A stretch of DNA of 64,000 bases, taken from the NCBI RefSeq assembly GCF_004924335.1, contig NZ_CP024633.1, positions 930,001 through 994,000 on the forward strand, given 5' to 3'. A program made the position numbers and the translations under genes. Each line of letters begins with the position of its first letter. The stretch's first letter is position 1. The stretch is from Mycobacteroides salmoniphilum (GTDB taxonomy: Bacteria; Actinomycetota; Actinomycetes; Mycobacteriales; Mycobacteriaceae). The notes beneath the pieces are model-generated. The model did not search any database. It saw only the letters and a list, made by a program, of their open reading frames with translations, and was not told the origin of the DNA. Of the stretch, positions 52,370-64,000 are shown piece by piece.

Positions 52370-53275
52370 TTATCTGCTGATGTGACGCGCTGTTTCGGCT
52401 GTGGCCAGCTTGTCGGGGTTGCGGATCGCGAAAACGTGCGCGACCTTGCCGTCCGTGATCGAGACGGCCAGCACGGCGTCGAGACGTCCTTCGCTGTAGA
52501 TCAGCAGGGCAGGCGTGCTGTTGTAGGTGCTCAGCTCCATGCGGACATCGGGGAACGAGGCGGCCGCTCGCGAAAGTCCGATGGCGACGCGTGCCACTCT
52601 GTCGGCCCCGTAGACCGGACGCCGTGCGGCACTGACCTTGCCGCCGCCGTCAGATGTCCACACCGCGTCGGGGGCAAGCATTTCCACCAACGCGTCGACG
52701 TCACCGCCCGCCGCGGCCAGCAGGAACTTGGTGGTCAGTTCTTCGGCCTGCTGGTCGGTGGGGGTGAACCGGCGCCGTCGCGACTGCACATGCTCTCGGG
52801 CGCGGTGTGCCATCTGACGCACCGCGGACTCCGATTTGCACACGGTGGAAGCAATGTCGGCGTAGTCGAAGCCGAAGACCTCCCGCATGACGAACACGGC
52901 GCGCTCATCCGGTGCCAGGGTTTCCAGCACCACGAGCATCGCCATCGACACCGACTCGGCCAGGACCACGTCGGTCGAGGCGTCCGCGGCGTCGCCGTCG
53001 AAGGTCACCCGCACCGGCTCGGGTAGCCATGGCCCCACGTATTCCTCGCGCCGACGGCTATTGGCGCGCAAGGTGTTCAGTGATTGGCGGCTGACGATCT
53101 GCGCCAGGTAGGCCTTGGTATCGGTGACCGTGTTCAGATCCACCTGCGCCCATCGCAGATAACTCTCCTGCAGTACGTCATCGGCCTCCGTGGCGGAGCC
53201 CAGCATTTCGTACGCGATGGTGAACAGCAGCGGGCGCAGGTGGGTGAACAGCTCGGCGTGAGCGGCGTCGGACAC
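52370..53275 (-). CDS. ECF41-group sigma factor with C-terminal SnoaL-like domain
   Basis: This 301-residue sigma factor has sigma2 (LFTIAYEMLGSATEADDVLQESYLRW) and sigma4 (EVFGFDYADIASTVCKSESAVRQMAHRAR) regions, shown in parts. A SnoaL-like C-terminal domain follows. The ECF41 signatures are present: WLPEP in the linker, a DGGGK motif (DGGGR-like), and NPDKL near the end. This group has no anti-sigma factor; the C-terminal domain regulates activity. It lies directly downstream of an oxidoreductase gene, the usual ECF41 partner. The start is GTG at 53275. Confidence 0.9.
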   Translation of the reverse strand: MSDAAHAELFTHLRPLLFTIAYEMLGSATEADDVLQESYLRWAQVDLNTVTDTKAYLAQIVSRQSLNTLRANSRRREEYVGPWLPEPVRVTFDGDAADASTDVVLAESVSMAMLVVLETLAPDERAVFVMREVFGFDYADIASTVCKSESAVRQMAHRAREHVQSRRRRFTPTDQQAEELTTKFLLAAAGGDVDALVEMLAPDAVWTSDGGGKVSAARRPVYGADRVARVAIGLSRAAASFPDVRMELSTYNSTPALLIYSEGRLDAVLAVSITDGKVAHVFAIRNPDKLATAETARHISR

Positions 53276-53277
53276 CG

Positions 53278-54435
53278 CTACGCCTGCGCCTTGAGGGCTT
53301 CGGCGCGCTTGCCGCCCTGCGGCCAGTAATAGGCCTTCGGATGCTTGGCGGCCTGTTTCAGAAAGTAAACCGTTCCACGGCAGACCATTTCCTTGATCGC
53401 TGCACCAGTCCGGCCGCCGATGAATAGCTTGCGCGGTGTGTCGTCGGCACGTGATGTCTGGATGACGGCGGCACGACGTCCGATGCTGACGTTCTGCCCG
53501 ACGAAGATCTGTCCGCCCTCCACCGGCTGCAGCCCGTCCACTAATGCCAGCACAGTCTTGACCGCCCGCGCGGCCAGCGGACCGGCAGCTTGGCAGCTCA
53601 TCCGCAGCGGCACGCCTGAGGGGCTGGCCGCGTCACCGGCCGCGACGATGCGGGGATGGTCGACACTGACCAGCGTCTCATCGGTGAGCAGTCGCCCCAG
53701 TGCGTCTGTCCGCAGTCCGCTGTCGGCGGCCAGCCGCGGTACGCCGAATCCTGCGGTCCACACCGTCAGCGCGCTCGGCAGTTCGCGTCCATCGGACAGC
53801 GTCACGGTGTCCTCGTCGACCCCGACGACCGTGGCGGGCACCAGCACCTCGACGCCCAACTTTTCCAGCTGCGTGGCGGCCGCGCGCCGGGCCGGTTCTC
53901 CGATCGAGGGCAACAGTTGCGTACCGCAGACCAGGGTTACCCGACGGCCCGCTTCGGCGAGTTCTCCGGCCAGCTCCACACCGGTAAGGCCCGCACCGAC
54001 GACCACGATCGGCGCCTCGGGGGCCAGTTGCTCATAGCGGGCCCGTACCTGCTGGGCGTGTTCGAGCTCGTTGATGGACAACGCGTGTTCTGCGACGCCC
54101 GGGGTTGTGGAGGTGCTTGCGGTACTGCCCACGGCGTAAACGAGATAGTCGTAGGGCAGCACCGCACCCGAGGCGAGTTCCAGCTTTTGGGCGCCGGCAT
54201 CGATATGGGTGACCTTGTCGACCACGAGGCGGACGGCCGGGTTGAGCAGCTGCTCGTAATCGACCGTCGCACCCCGGTTGCCCGCGACCAGTTGGTGCAG
54301 GCGGATCCGTTCGACGAAATGCGGTCGCGGGTTGACGAGGGTCACGGTCAGGTTCTTGTTGGCCAGCAATTGGTTGGCCGCCAGGGTTCCCGCGTAGCCG
54401 CCGCCGATCACGGTCACTGTGGTGGTCTCGGTCAT
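53278..54435 (-). CDS. FAD/NAD(P)-dependent oxidoreductase (NDH-2-like), ECF41 partner
   Basis: This 385-residue flavoprotein has the FAD motif VTVIGGGYAGTLAANQLL, the NAD motif VVVGAGLTGVELAGELAEAG and a second FAD block VAAGDAASPSG. It lacks the obvious C-terminal membrane helix of respiratory NDH-2, so the acceptor is uncertain. ECF41 sigma genes usually sit next to a carboxymuconolactone decarboxylase, oxidoreductase or epimerase; this is the oxidoreductase type. The ATG at 54435 follows GGAAG. Its promoter region contains an ECF41-type promoter and a CRP-like site. Confidence 0.9.
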   Translation of the reverse strand: MTETTTVTVIGGGYAGTLAANQLLANKNLTVTLVNPRPHFVERIRLHQLVAGNRGATVDYEQLLNPAVRLVVDKVTHIDAGAQKLELASGAVLPYDYLVYAVGSTASTSTTPGVAEHALSINELEHAQQVRARYEQLAPEAPIVVVGAGLTGVELAGELAEAGRRVTLVCGTQLLPSIGEPARRAAATQLEKLGVEVLVPATVVGVDEDTVTLSDGRELPSALTVWTAGFGVPRLAADSGLRTDALGRLLTDETLVSVDHPRIVAAGDAASPSGVPLRMSCQAAGPLAARAVKTVLALVDGLQPVEGGQIFVGQNVSIGRRAAVIQTSRADDTPRKLFIGGRTGAAIKEMVCRGTVYFLKQAAKHPKAYYWPQGGKRAEALKAQA

Positions 54436-54470
54436 TTCGGTGACTTCCTTTCAGTCGCTGATGCCCTTAA

Positions 54471-54497
54471 GACACCAGCGCGATGAAATCTGTGACA
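54471..54497 (-). promoter_or_regulatory. ECF41-type promoter upstream of the oxidoreductase-sigma operon
   Basis: On the minus strand TGTCACA (54497-54491), 16 bases, then TGTC (54474-54471). The ECF41 consensus is TGTCACA-N16-CGTC, so only one base differs. It lies 36 bp before the start codon at 54435, which suggests autoregulation. Confidence 0.75.
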
Positions 54498-54500
54498 GAC

Positions 54501-54516
54501 CGTGACCGGGATCACG
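54501..54516. promoter_or_regulatory. CRP-like site next to the ECF41 promoter
   Basis: CGTGACCGGGATCACG fits YGTGA-N6-TCACR exactly. It ends 3 bp from the -35 element of the ECF41-type promoter and 7 bp from the metG stop, so it could activate the sigma operon. Confidence 0.6.
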
Positions 54517-54522
54517 TGTGGC

Positions 54523-56097
54523 CTACTTGGGCACCTGATACTTCGGGAACACGCCCGTCGGCGCGGGCAGGCTCACGCCGGCCTTCAGCCGGGTCCCGAT
54601 GGCGGCGAAGTCTCGCTGATCTTCGGCCTGGCCCAACAGGTCCAACAGTGTGGCCGCGGAGTCGGGCATCACCGGCTGCACCAGCAGCGCGACAACCCGC
54701 ACCACCTCCAGCGTGGTGTACAGGACGGTGCCGAATCGCTGTTGGTCCGCCGCGTCATCGCTCTTACCCAGTACCCATGGCTCCTGGGCGGAGAAGTAGC
54801 GGTTACTCGCGCTCAGCACCTGCCATATCGCCTCAAGGGCGAGATGCATCGCGGGCACCTCGAAGTGCGCGCGCGCCTGTTCTAACAGGCTGTCAGCGGC
54901 GGTGAGCAGCTCGGTGTCCTCGGCGGTGTATTCGCCAGGCTCCGGGACGATTCCGCCCAGGTTCTTGGCCACCATCGACAACGAGCGTTGCGCCAGGTTG
55001 CCCAGCTCGTTGGCCAGATCGGCGTTGATCCGCCCGATCAAGCCGTCTTCGGTGTAACTGCCGTCCTGGCCGAACGGAACCTCACGCAGCAGGAAGTACC
55101 GCACCTGGTCCAGCCCGAAATGATCGATCAGATCGACTGGGTTCACGACATTGCCGATCGACTTGCTCATCTTCTCGCCCTTGTTGGTGAGGAAGCCGTG
55201 CGCGAAAACCCGTTTCGGTAGCTCGATTCCGGCCGACATCAGGAACGCCGGCCAGTACACGGTGTGGAACCGGATGATGTCCTTGCCGATCATGTGCACG
55301 TTGGCCGGCCAGTACCGCTGGAACAGCTCCGAGTCCGTGTCGGGGTAACCGGCGCCGGTCAGATAGTTGGTGAGGGCGTCCACCCACACGTACATGACGT
55401 GGTCGGGATGGTCGGGTACCTGCACCCCCCAGTCGAAGGTGGTCCGGGAGATGGACAGATCGCGCAGGCCACCCGAGACAAAGCTGACGACCTCGTTGCG
55501 CCGTACTACCGGGCCGATGAATTCCGGATGTGCCTCGTAATGCGCCAGCAGTTTGTCCTGGTACGCCGACAGCCTGAAGAAGTAGGAATGCTCTTCGGTC
55601 CACTCGACCGGGGTGCCGCTCTCCGTGGCGGTGCGGGTCCCGTCGGGGGCGACCGTGGTCTCGGCGTCCGCGTAGTACGCCTCGTCGCGCACCGAGTACC
55701 ACCCCGAGTAGGTGTCTAGATAGATGTCACCGCTATCGGCCATCCTGCGCCAGATGGCCTTGGATGCCTCGTGGTGATCGGGGTCGGTGGTGCGGATGAA
55801 CCGGTCGAAGGAGATGTTGAGCTTGCGCTGCAGTGCCTCGAAGACATCGGAATTGCGACGCGCGAGCTGCGCCGTCGGGATTCCCGCCGCGGTGGCCGCC
55901 TGCGCCACCTTCAAGCCGTGCTCGTCGGTGCCGGTGAGGTACCGCACGTCGAAGCCGTCCAGCCGCTTGAAGCGGGCGACGGCATCGGTCGCGACGTACT
56001 CGTACGCGTGCCCGATGTGGGGTTCACCGTTCGGGTACGCGATGGCGGTGGTGATGTAGAAGGGGTCAGAAGAGTTCGGCACAGATGATTCAGGCAT
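54523..56097 (-). CDS. metG: methionyl-tRNA synthetase
   Basis: This 524-residue class I synthetase charges tRNA-Met. The HIGH motif is in [14 protein letters not shown] and KMSKS in [14 protein letters not shown]. The C-terminal anticodon-binding helical domain is present, without the EMAP-like extension found in some bacteria. I chose ATG at 56097 ([13 protein letters not shown]); a frame extending to 56397 runs into tatD on the other strand. It matches Rv1007c. It is divergent from tatD with 31 bp between the starts. Confidence 0.95.
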   Translation of the reverse strand: MPESSVPNSSDPFYITTAIAYPNGEPHIGHAYEYVATDAVARFKRLDGFDVRYLTGTDEHGLKVAQAATAAGIPTAQLARRNSDVFEALQRKLNISFDRFIRTTDPDHHEASKAIWRRMADSGDIYLDTYSGWYSVRDEAYYADAETTVAPDGTRTATESGTPVEWTEEHSYFFRLSAYQDKLLAHYEAHPEFIGPVVRRNEVVSFVSGGLRDLSISRTTFDWGVQVPDHPDHVMYVWVDALTNYLTGAGYPDTDSELFQRYWPANVHMIGKDIIRFHTVYWPAFLMSAGIELPKRVFAHGFLTNKGEKMSKSIGNVVNPVDLIDHFGLDQVRYFLLREVPFGQDGSYTEDGLIGRINADLANELGNLAQRSLSMVAKNLGGIVPEPGEYTAEDTELLTAADSLLEQARAHFEVPAMHLALEAIWQVLSASNRYFSAQEPWVLGKSDDAADQQRFGTVLYTTLEVVRVVALLVQPVMPDSAATLLDLLGQAEDQRDFAAIGTRLKAGVSLPAPTGVFPKYQVPK

Positions 56098-56128
56098 GGT
56101 CTGAGCAACTTTATAGACTGGTGTTCTG

Positions 56129-57004
56129 ATGACGCCCGGCAATAAGAGGCAAGCCCCGCCCGATCCCGAGCCGCTCGCACCTCTCATCGATGCCCACACC
56201 CATCTGGATGCGTGCGGTGCGGTCACCGGCGAGGACGTGCGCGTCATCGTCGACCGTGCCGAGTCCGTCGGCGTGGGGCGCGTGGTGACAGTGGCCGACG
56301 ACCTGGAGTCGGCCCGGTGGGCGGTGTCGGCCGCTACCGGAGATCCGCGGGTGTACGCCGCTGTCGCCTTGCATCCCACCCGCGCGGGCGACCTCACCGA
56401 CAGCGCGCGCCAGGAATTGGAAAGGCTGGCCGCACATCCCCGGGTCGTCGCGATCGGGGAGACCGGTCTGGATCTCTATTGGCCGGGCCGATTGGAGGGC
56501 TGCGCGGGGCCGTCGGTTCAGCGCGAGGCATTTGCTTGGCACATTGAGCTGGCTAAGCGGACGGGCAAGCCGCTGATGATTCACAACCGTGATGCCGACG
56601 CCGAAGTGCTCGATGTGCTCAAGTCGGAGGGCGCGCCGCCGTCGGTTATCTTCCACTGCTTTTCATCGGACGCCGAGATGGCGAAGACGTGTGTCGCCGA
56701 GGGCTGGATCCTGAGTTTGTCGGGGACGGTGAGTTTCAAGAACGCGCGGGCGCTACGGGAGGCCGCCGTGCTCATTCCCGACGAACAACTGCTGGTGGAG
56801 ACCGATGCGCCGTACCTGACACCCCATCCGTACCGGGGTGCGCCGAATGAGTCGTACTGCCTGCCGTACACGGTCCGGGCCCTCGCGGAAATAACCGGGC
56901 AACACCCCGAGCGATTAGCGGCGGCATCCACCGCGACGGCATTGAGGGTGTTCAAGATTGTTGATGAGTTGCCTCCGTGCGATGCTTTCGTTACCGTGTC
57001 GTGA
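56129..57004 (+). CDS. tatD: TatD-family metal-dependent DNase/hydrolase
   Basis: This 291-residue TIM-barrel hydrolase matches Rv1008. The metal ligands are visible in [45 protein letters not shown] and [16 protein letters not shown]. TatD proteins are 3'-5' exonucleases that help in DNA damage and degradation. The ATG at 56129 follows TGTTCTG, a weak site, but family length agrees. It precedes rpfB and rsmA in the same direction. Confidence 0.93.
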   Translation: MTPGNKRQAPPDPEPLAPLIDAHTHLDACGAVTGEDVRVIVDRAESVGVGRVVTVADDLESARWAVSAATGDPRVYAAVALHPTRAGDLTDSARQELERLAAHPRVVAIGETGLDLYWPGRLEGCAGPSVQREAFAWHIELAKRTGKPLMIHNRDADAEVLDVLKSEGAPPSVIFHCFSSDAEMAKTCVAEGWILSLSGTVSFKNARALREAAVLIPDEQLLVETDAPYLTPHPYRGAPNESYCLPYTVRALAEITGQHPERLAAASTATALRVFKIVDELPPCDAFVTVS

Positions 57005-57032
57005 TCAGATCGCCGGGTTTCGTCACCGTTGA

Positions 57033-59068
<2,036 letters not shown>

Positions 59069-59071
59069 GTT

Positions 59072-60556
59072 CTACTTGTCACCGAGGTTGGGCGGGTCGT
59101 CCATCATCGGCGTCTCCGCGATCACCGGATACTGTCCGGTGTAGCCGATTCGCTCACGGGCCAGCTGCATGACGCGTTCCCTGGACAGATACCACCCGAT
59201 GATGAGCAGCGGCGTGAAGATCGCCAGAGCCACTAGATTCCAATAGTTTTCGTAACACATGAGCGCCAGCACCAGCACCAGGAAGACCAGCGTCGAGTAT
59301 CCGGTGTAGGGGGCCCCGGGCATCTGGAACTTGCCGCGCTGCAGGATGCCGCGTTGTGACCATTGGTACAGCCGCAGCTGACAGATGACGATGGTGGCCC
59401 ACGAGGCGATGATTCCGAGCGCGGCCACATCGAGCGCGGTCTCGAAGGCCTTGGCCGGGATGACCATGTTCATGAAGACGCCGACCACGGTGAAGCATGC
59501 GGTGAGCGCGATACCGGCAAAGGGCACGCCGTTGGATGTCATGCGGGACAACAGCTGTGGTGCGCTGCCATTCATGGACATGGATCGCAGAATGCGGCCG
59601 GTGCTGTACAGACCGGCGTTGAGGCTCGACAGTGCGGCGGTCAGCACCACGAAGTTCATGATGTCGCCGGCGTAGGGCAGACCCACTCGGGAAAAGAATG
59701 TCACGAACGGGCTCTCGCCCTCCTTGTAGAGGGTGTACGGCAGCAGCAGCGCGAGCAGAATCAATGAGCCGACGTAGAACACGGCGATGCGGACAATCAC
59801 GGCGTTGATGGCCTTCGGCATGACCTTCTCGGGATTCTCCGTCTCGCCCGCCGCGGTGCCCACCAATTCCACTGAGGCATAAGCAAAGACCACTCCGGAG
59901 GTGACTACCACAAGGGCCAGTAACCCGGTGGGGAAGAGCCCTCCGTTGTCGGCGAGTATCGAGGGCCCGGTGGTGGCACCCTCGACGGTGAACCGCCCCG
60001 CCAAGAACACGATACCGACGATCAAGAAGGCCACCAATGCGATGACCTTGATGAGTGCGGCCCAGAACTCCATCTCGCCGAACAGCTTGACGCTGATCAT
60101 GTTCAGGGTGAGCACGATGACCAGGGCGATCAGTGCGATGGTCCACTGCGGGATGGCCTTGAAGCTGCCCCAGTAGTGCATGTAGAGGGCGATGGCGGTG
60201 ACGTCCACGATCGAGGTGGCGGCCCAGTTGACGAAGTACATCCATCCGGCGACGTAAGCGGCCTTCTCTCCGAGGAATTCGCGCGCGTAAGACACGAAAG
60301 ATCCTGAGGACGGGCGGTGCAGCACCAGCTCGCCCAGGGCGCGCAGCATGAAGAAGACGAACACGCCGCAGACGGCGTAGACGAGCCACAGGCTTGGTCC
60401 GGCCTCGTGTAAACGTTTTCCGGCCCCCATGAACAGGCCGGTGCCGATGGCGCCACCGATTCCGATCATCTGGACTTGGCGGTTCTTCAGGCCCTTGTGA
60501 TATCCCTCGTCCTCGCGCGCGAGGCCCGACGTATCGTAATTAGCTGGAGATGCCAT
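59072..60556 (-). CDS. amino acid permease, L-asparagine permease (AnsP) type
   Basis: This 494-residue APC-superfamily transporter has twelve membrane helices. [38 protein letters not shown] and [18 protein letters not shown] are close to mycobacterial AnsP asparagine permeases. The ATG at 60556 is sound. It is 19 bp downstream of a protein-kinase gene on the same strand, so it may be co-transcribed with, and perhaps modified by, that kinase. It converges with rsmA with 3 bp between stops. Confidence 0.88.
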   Translation of the reverse strand: MASPANYDTSGLAREDEGYHKGLKNRQVQMIGIGGAIGTGLFMGAGKRLHEAGPSLWLVYAVCGVFVFFMLRALGELVLHRPSSGSFVSYAREFLGEKAAYVAGWMYFVNWAATSIVDVTAIALYMHYWGSFKAIPQWTIALIALVIVLTLNMISVKLFGEMEFWAALIKVIALVAFLIVGIVFLAGRFTVEGATTGPSILADNGGLFPTGLLALVVVTSGVVFAYASVELVGTAAGETENPEKVMPKAINAVIVRIAVFYVGSLILLALLLPYTLYKEGESPFVTFFSRVGLPYAGDIMNFVVLTAALSSLNAGLYSTGRILRSMSMNGSAPQLLSRMTSNGVPFAGIALTACFTVVGVFMNMVIPAKAFETALDVAALGIIASWATIVICQLRLYQWSQRGILQRGKFQMPGAPYTGYSTLVFLVLVLALMCYENYWNLVALAIFTPLLIIGWYLSRERVMQLARERIGYTGQYPVIAETPMMDDPPNLGDK

Positions 60557-60575
60557 GGGGCGACGGTACCGGGGA

Positions 60576-61385
60576 TTAGGTCATCGCGTGTGTCAAAAGT
60601 GTTATGAACTCCGTACATGTCGGATAGCGGTTTAACGGATCCTTGGCCATGGCCTTGGCGACGATGGAATCGAAAGCTCGTGGGATGTGCTTATGGCGGT
60701 AAGAAATAGGCCAGGGCGTGGCGTTGAGATGCAGGTCGGCGAGCTTCATCGCGGTGCGTGCGGTGAACGGGGGTTTGCCATCGAATAGCTCAACTGCGGT
60801 GCAGGCCAGCGCATACTGATCGGTGGCCGCCGTGACGGGTTGCCCGCGCAGCACCTCGGGCGCGGCGTAGGGCAGAGAGGTTTGTATGACGGGCCGGCGC
60901 GGCCCGTCCGCAAAGACGAGTTCCTGGGCGATGCCGAAATCGGTGAGCACGGCGCTGCCCGAGTGCCTGCGCATGATGTTGGACGGCTTCACATCGCAAT
61001 GCACCACCTGGGCTTCATGGATGTAGTCGAGTGCTCCAGCGATCTGTTGCAGGGCAGACAGTTTGATGGGCATGATCCAGCTCTGATTCGTGCCCACCAA
61101 GTTCTTCGCCGAACCGCCGGTGAGCGCCTCCATGGCCAGCCAGTCCTCACCGCGTTCGTAGACCGTGATGATGCGGGGATGTGAGAACCGTTGGGCCAAC
61201 TCGAATTCTCGGTGCAACCGGTCGATGTTCTCCGGATTTCGATGCCGTTGATCCAGCACCTTCAGCGCGATCGTGAGACCGTCGTCGTCATCGTCACGGT
61301 GCGCGAGGTAGACCTGTGCCGTCCCGCCACGGCCCACAAGGGAGTCGATGACGTAGCCGTTGAATTCGCCACCCGGTACAGGCAT
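60576..61385 (-). CDS. small soluble Ser/Thr protein kinase, non-RD type
   Basis: This 269-residue kinase consists of the catalytic domain only, with no membrane helix or sensor domain. The Gly-loop is GRGGTAQVY, the ATP-binding Lys is Lys42 (IALKVL), the catalytic loop is HCDVKPSN (His129, Cys130, Asp131) and the metal motif is DFG (149-151). Cys replaces the Arg of HRD, so it is a non-RD kinase not expected to need activation-loop phosphorylation. It sits between mmpL and an asparagine-type permease, which may be substrates; this is inference. Confidence 0.88.
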   Translation of the reverse strand: MPVPGGEFNGYVIDSLVGRGGTAQVYLAHRDDDDDGLTIALKVLDQRHRNPENIDRLHREFELAQRFSHPRIITVYERGEDWLAMEALTGGSAKNLVGTNQSWIMPIKLSALQQIAGALDYIHEAQVVHCDVKPSNIMRRHSGSAVLTDFGIAQELVFADGPRRPVIQTSLPYAAPEVLRGQPVTAATDQYALACTAVELFDGKPPFTARTAMKLADLHLNATPWPISYRHKHIPRAFDSIVAKAMAKDPLNRYPTCTEFITLLTHAMT

Positions 61386-61431
61386 GCACCGAGGGTGTCA
61401 CGAGTCACCCAGCGTGGTGGCGGATTTCGGC

Positions 61432-64000
61432 TTAGTACGCGTGTCTGGGGAACTCCGAAGGCGCCCCAGACGCTGGATCTGGTCCCGCACCGACCGGCGC
61501 GGGCGGCGGCGGTACGTCTGTCACCGGTCGCGGTGTTCTCGGCGGGGGCAGCGGCCGGGCGCGCACGTTCAGCGGCCACCAGAACCACCGGCCCAGCAGG
61601 GTCGCGATGGCCGGTGTCATGAAGGAGCGCACCACCAGGGTGTCGAAGAGCAGGCCCAGACCGATGGTGGTACCCACCTGGCCGATGATGGTCAGGTCGC
61701 TGATCGCCATGGCCATCATGGTGAAGGCAAAGACCAGGCCGGCGGAGGTCACCACACTTCCGGTGCCGCCCATCGCCCGAATCATGCCGGTCTTCAAGCC
61801 GCCCGGCAGTTCTTCCTTGAGCCGGGAGACCAGTAGCAGGTTGTAGTCGGAACCCACGGCGAGCAGCACGATGATCGCCATTTGCATGACCATCCAGTGC
61901 AATTCCTGGCCCAAGATGTACTGCCAGATGATGACCGACAAGCCGAACGAGGCGCCCAGGGATAGCAGCACGGTACCGACGATCACCAGCGAGGCCACGA
62001 AGCTTCGCGTGATGAGCAGCATGATCAGGAAGATCAGGCACAGCGCGGAGATGCCGGCGATCATCAGGTCGTATCGCGCGCCGTCGGACATGTCCTTGAA
62101 TGTTGCTGCGGTGCCGCCCAGTTCGATCTTGGCGTCCTCAAGGGGTGTGCCCTTGACGGCCTCGATCGCGGCCAGCTTGATGGGTTCGATATGTGAAAGG
62201 CCTTCGGGCGACGTGGGATCTCCGCGATGCGAGATGATCATGCGCAGCGTCTTGCCGTCGGGGGACAGGAACATCTTGAGACCGCGTTTGAAATCCGGGT
62301 TGTCGAAGATCTCCGGCGGCAGATAGAAGGAGTCGTCGTTCTTGGCCTTGTCGAAGGCCCTGCCCATGGCGGTCGAGTCCTTGCTCGTCTCGTCCTGGAG
62401 GTCGTACATGCCAGCCATGGTGCTGTGCATCGTCAACATCATGGTCTGCATGGATTCCATGAGCGGGATCATGTCCCGCATGTCGGCCACCATCTGGGGC
62501 ATGATGACGTCCATTTTCTCCATGGAGAGGACCATGCCGTCCATGTTCTCGGTGAGCTCGTCGATCTTGTCGAGCACCTCGAAGATCGATCGGAACGCCT
62601 GACAGATCGGGATGTCGAAGCAGTGCTTCTCCCAATAGAAGTAGTTCTTGATGGGGCGGAAGAAGTCGTCGAAGTTCTCGAGGCTGTCCCGCATGTCGTG
62701 GATGGTGCCCTGCAGGTGATGCATGTCGCCGATCATCTGGTGCATGACACCGGTGAGCTCGGTCATGTTGGCGAGCATCTTTTTCATGGTGGAGACCATG
62801 ACGCCCATTTGGTCGGCTTGGACCTTCATATCGGCCATCCGGTCCTTCATCAGCTTCAGGTTCTGAATCTGGCCGACGCCTTGGGCGCTGATGAGGAAGG
62901 GGATGGAGCTGTGTTCGATCGGGGTGCCCTGTGGGCGGGTGATGGCTTGCACGCGTGCGATTCCCGGCACCTTGAACACGGCCTTGGCGAGCTTGTCGAT
63001 GACCAGGAAGTCCGCGGAGTTCCGCATATCGTGATCGGACTCCAGCACCAGCATTTCCGGGTTCATCCGGGCCGGGTCGAAGTGCCGATCGGCGGCCTGG
63101 AAGCCCTGATTCGCCGGAATGTCCTTGGGGATGTACTTCTTGTCGTCGTAGCTGGTCTGGTAGCCGGGCAGCGCTGCCAGTCCGATGATGGCAATCGCCA
63201 TCGAAGCCGCCAGGATCGGGCCGGGCCAGCGCACGATCGCGGCGCCGATGCGGCGCCAGGAGCGAATGCGCATGGCGCGCTTGGGTTCGAATAGCCCGAA
63301 CTTGCTGCCGATGGTGATCAGCGACGGTCCCAGGGTGAGGGCGACGGCTACGGCCGTCAGGACAGCCACGGCGCAGGGCACGCCCATGGTCTGGAAGTAC
63401 GGCATGCGCGTGAAGCTCAGGCAGTACATGGCGCCCGCGATCGTCGATCCCGTGCCCACGATGACATGTGCTGTGCCATGGAACATCTCGTAGTAGGCGG
63501 CTTCGCGATCCAGCCCGTTGACCCGGGCTTCCTGATAGCGACCGATCAGGAAGATCGCATAGTCGGTTCCCGCCGCGATGACTAGCACCACAAGGAGATT
63601 TACCGCGAAGGTGGACAGCCCGATGATGTGGTTGTCGCCGAGTACCGAGATCATTCCGCGTGCGGCACCCAACTGGATACCCACCATGAGGAGCACCATC
63701 AACACGGTGAAGATCGACCGGTAGAAGAACAGCAGCATCACGATGATGACGATGAAGGTCAGCCCGGTGATCTTGATCATGCTGCTGTCGCCGGCATGGG
63801 CCAAGTCGGTCTGTAGCGCGGCGGGACCGGTGACATAGACCTTGAGCCCGTCCGGCATCGGCTTCGCGTTGCCGTGCTCATCCGTCGTCAGTTTCTTGAT
63901 GACGCTGCGGACGGACTCGATCGATTCGTTCGCGAGCGTCTCGCCCATGTCGCCGGCGAGGTTCAGCTGAACATAGGCGGACTTGCCGTCGGTGCTTTGC
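61432..64000 (-). CDS. MmpL-family RND transporter, C-terminal 855 residues (5' end outside window)
   Basis: The gene runs off the window end; the frame is open to 64000, with [18 protein letters not shown] at its upstream visible edge. The visible part has the middle five-helix block ([18 protein letters not shown]) and a large periplasmic domain with a Met-rich coiled-coil insertion (about 430-570) that includes HCFDIPICQ, probably a disulfide. The last membrane block ([19 protein letters not shown]) and a Pro-rich tail follow. The long coiled coil is typical of the MmpL4/MmpL5 (siderophore) cluster. An mmpS partner would lie outside the window. Cargo cannot be assigned. Confidence 0.88.
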   Translation of the reverse strand, partial: QSTDGKSAYVQLNLAGDMGETLANESIESVRSVIKKLTTDEHGNAKPMPDGLKVYVTGPAALQTDLAHAGDSSMIKITGLTFIVIIVMLLFFYRSIFTVLMVLLMVGIQLGAARGMISVLGDNHIIGLSTFAVNLLVVLVIAAGTDYAIFLIGRYQEARVNGLDREAAYYEMFHGTAHVIVGTGSTIAGAMYCLSFTRMPYFQTMGVPCAVAVLTAVAVALTLGPSLITIGSKFGLFEPKRAMRIRSWRRIGAAIVRWPGPILAASMAIAIIGLAALPGYQTSYDDKKYIPKDIPANQGFQAADRHFDPARMNPEMLVLESDHDMRNSADFLVIDKLAKAVFKVPGIARVQAITRPQGTPIEHSSIPFLISAQGVGQIQNLKLMKDRMADMKVQADQMGVMVSTMKKMLANMTELTGVMHQMIGDMHHLQGTIHDMRDSLENFDDFFRPIKNYFYWEKHCFDIPICQAFRSIFEVLDKIDELTENMDGMVLSMEKMDVIMPQMVADMRDMIPLMESMQTMMLTMHSTMAGMYDLQDETSKDSTAMGRAFDKAKNDDSFYLPPEIFDNPDFKRGLKMFLSPDGKTLRMIISHRGDPTSPEGLSHIEPIKLAAIEAVKGTPLEDAKIELGGTAATFKDMSDGARYDLMIAGISALCLIFLIMLLITRSFVASLVIVGTVLLSLGASFGLSVIIWQYILGQELHWMVMQMAIIVLLAVGSDYNLLLVSRLKEELPGGLKTGMIRAMGGTGSVVTSAGLVFAFTMMAMAISDLTIIGQVGTTIGLGLLFDTLVVRSFMTPAIATLLGRWFWWPLNVRARPLPPPRTPRPVTDVPPPPAPVGAGPDPASGAPSEFPRHAY

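Overview
The window is high-GC chromosomal DNA from a mycobacterium. Its backbone follows the Mycobacterium tuberculosis order Rv0949 to Rv1010: uvrD1, M23 peptidase, sucCD, perM-purN-purH, the echA7/fadE12/accA2/accD2/fadE13 cluster, rpmF, mprAB-pepD-moaB2, mscL, ruc, galU-moeA1-rimJ-glpR, arcA, pmt, rsmI, pabB, metG, tatD, rpfB, rsmA. Tandem MspA-type porin genes between moaB2 and mscL, and several added accessory blocks, fit a rapid grower of the Mycobacteroides abscessus-chelonae group. That assignment is inferred from gene order and protein resemblance, not from a database search.

Layout. 1-4.5 kb: end of uvrD1, a divergent M23 peptidase with a CRP-like site in its upstream region, and sucCD. 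4.7-12.1 kb: a hypothetical protein, two luciferase-like flavin enzymes (one with a KstR-like box at its start), a DUF5336 membrane protein, then perM-purN-purH with overlapping genes. 12.1-15.5 kb: an accessory block with a BacA/SbmA-type ABC transporter, a 25-codon ORF with a good ribosome binding site, and a JmjC/cupin Fe(II)/2-oxoglutarate oxygenase; this is the best candidate for an undescribed peptide-modification system. 16.1-24.6 kb: a tightly overlapping six-gene acyl-CoA carboxylase operon that resembles atu/liu (acyclic terpene or branched acyl-CoA) loci, with a perfect palindrome upstream. 24.9-29.5 kb: rpmF, mprA-mprB-pepD-moaB2 with two CTCAG-repeat MprA-type boxes, and a small protein.

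29.8-32.1 kb: three MspA-type porin loci, two intact and nearly identical in the mature region, the middle one frameshifted. 32.1-34.3 kb (minus): mscL, a SAF protein, the redox chaperone ruc behind a perfect CIRCE (HrcA) element, and 5-formyl-THF cyclo-ligase. 34.4-38.7 kb: galU, moeA1/glp, rimJ, glpR and tRNA-Ala(CGC). 38.7-46.5 kb: accessory genes, including an AraC regulator divergent from a TauE/SafE exporter across a 14-bp inverted repeat, a metallo-beta-lactamase-fold hydrolase, lipoproteins, a steroid-reductase-like membrane protein, a ferritin-like hydrolase behind a TetR-type operator, two paralogous secreted proteins and an AlkB-like dioxygenase. 46.6-54.4 kb: arcA, pmt, rsmI, pabB, a GNAT protein, and an oxidoreductase-ECF41 sigma pair whose promoter matches the ECF41 consensus and abuts a CRP-like site. 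54.5-59.1 kb: metG, tatD, rpfB (with the lipidation cysteine replaced by histidine) and rsmA. 59.1-64 kb: an inserted asparagine-type permease, a small soluble Ser/Thr kinase and a partial mmpL, where M. tuberculosis has ispE.

No insertion sequence, prophage, CRISPR array or rRNA was seen. Only one tRNA was found.
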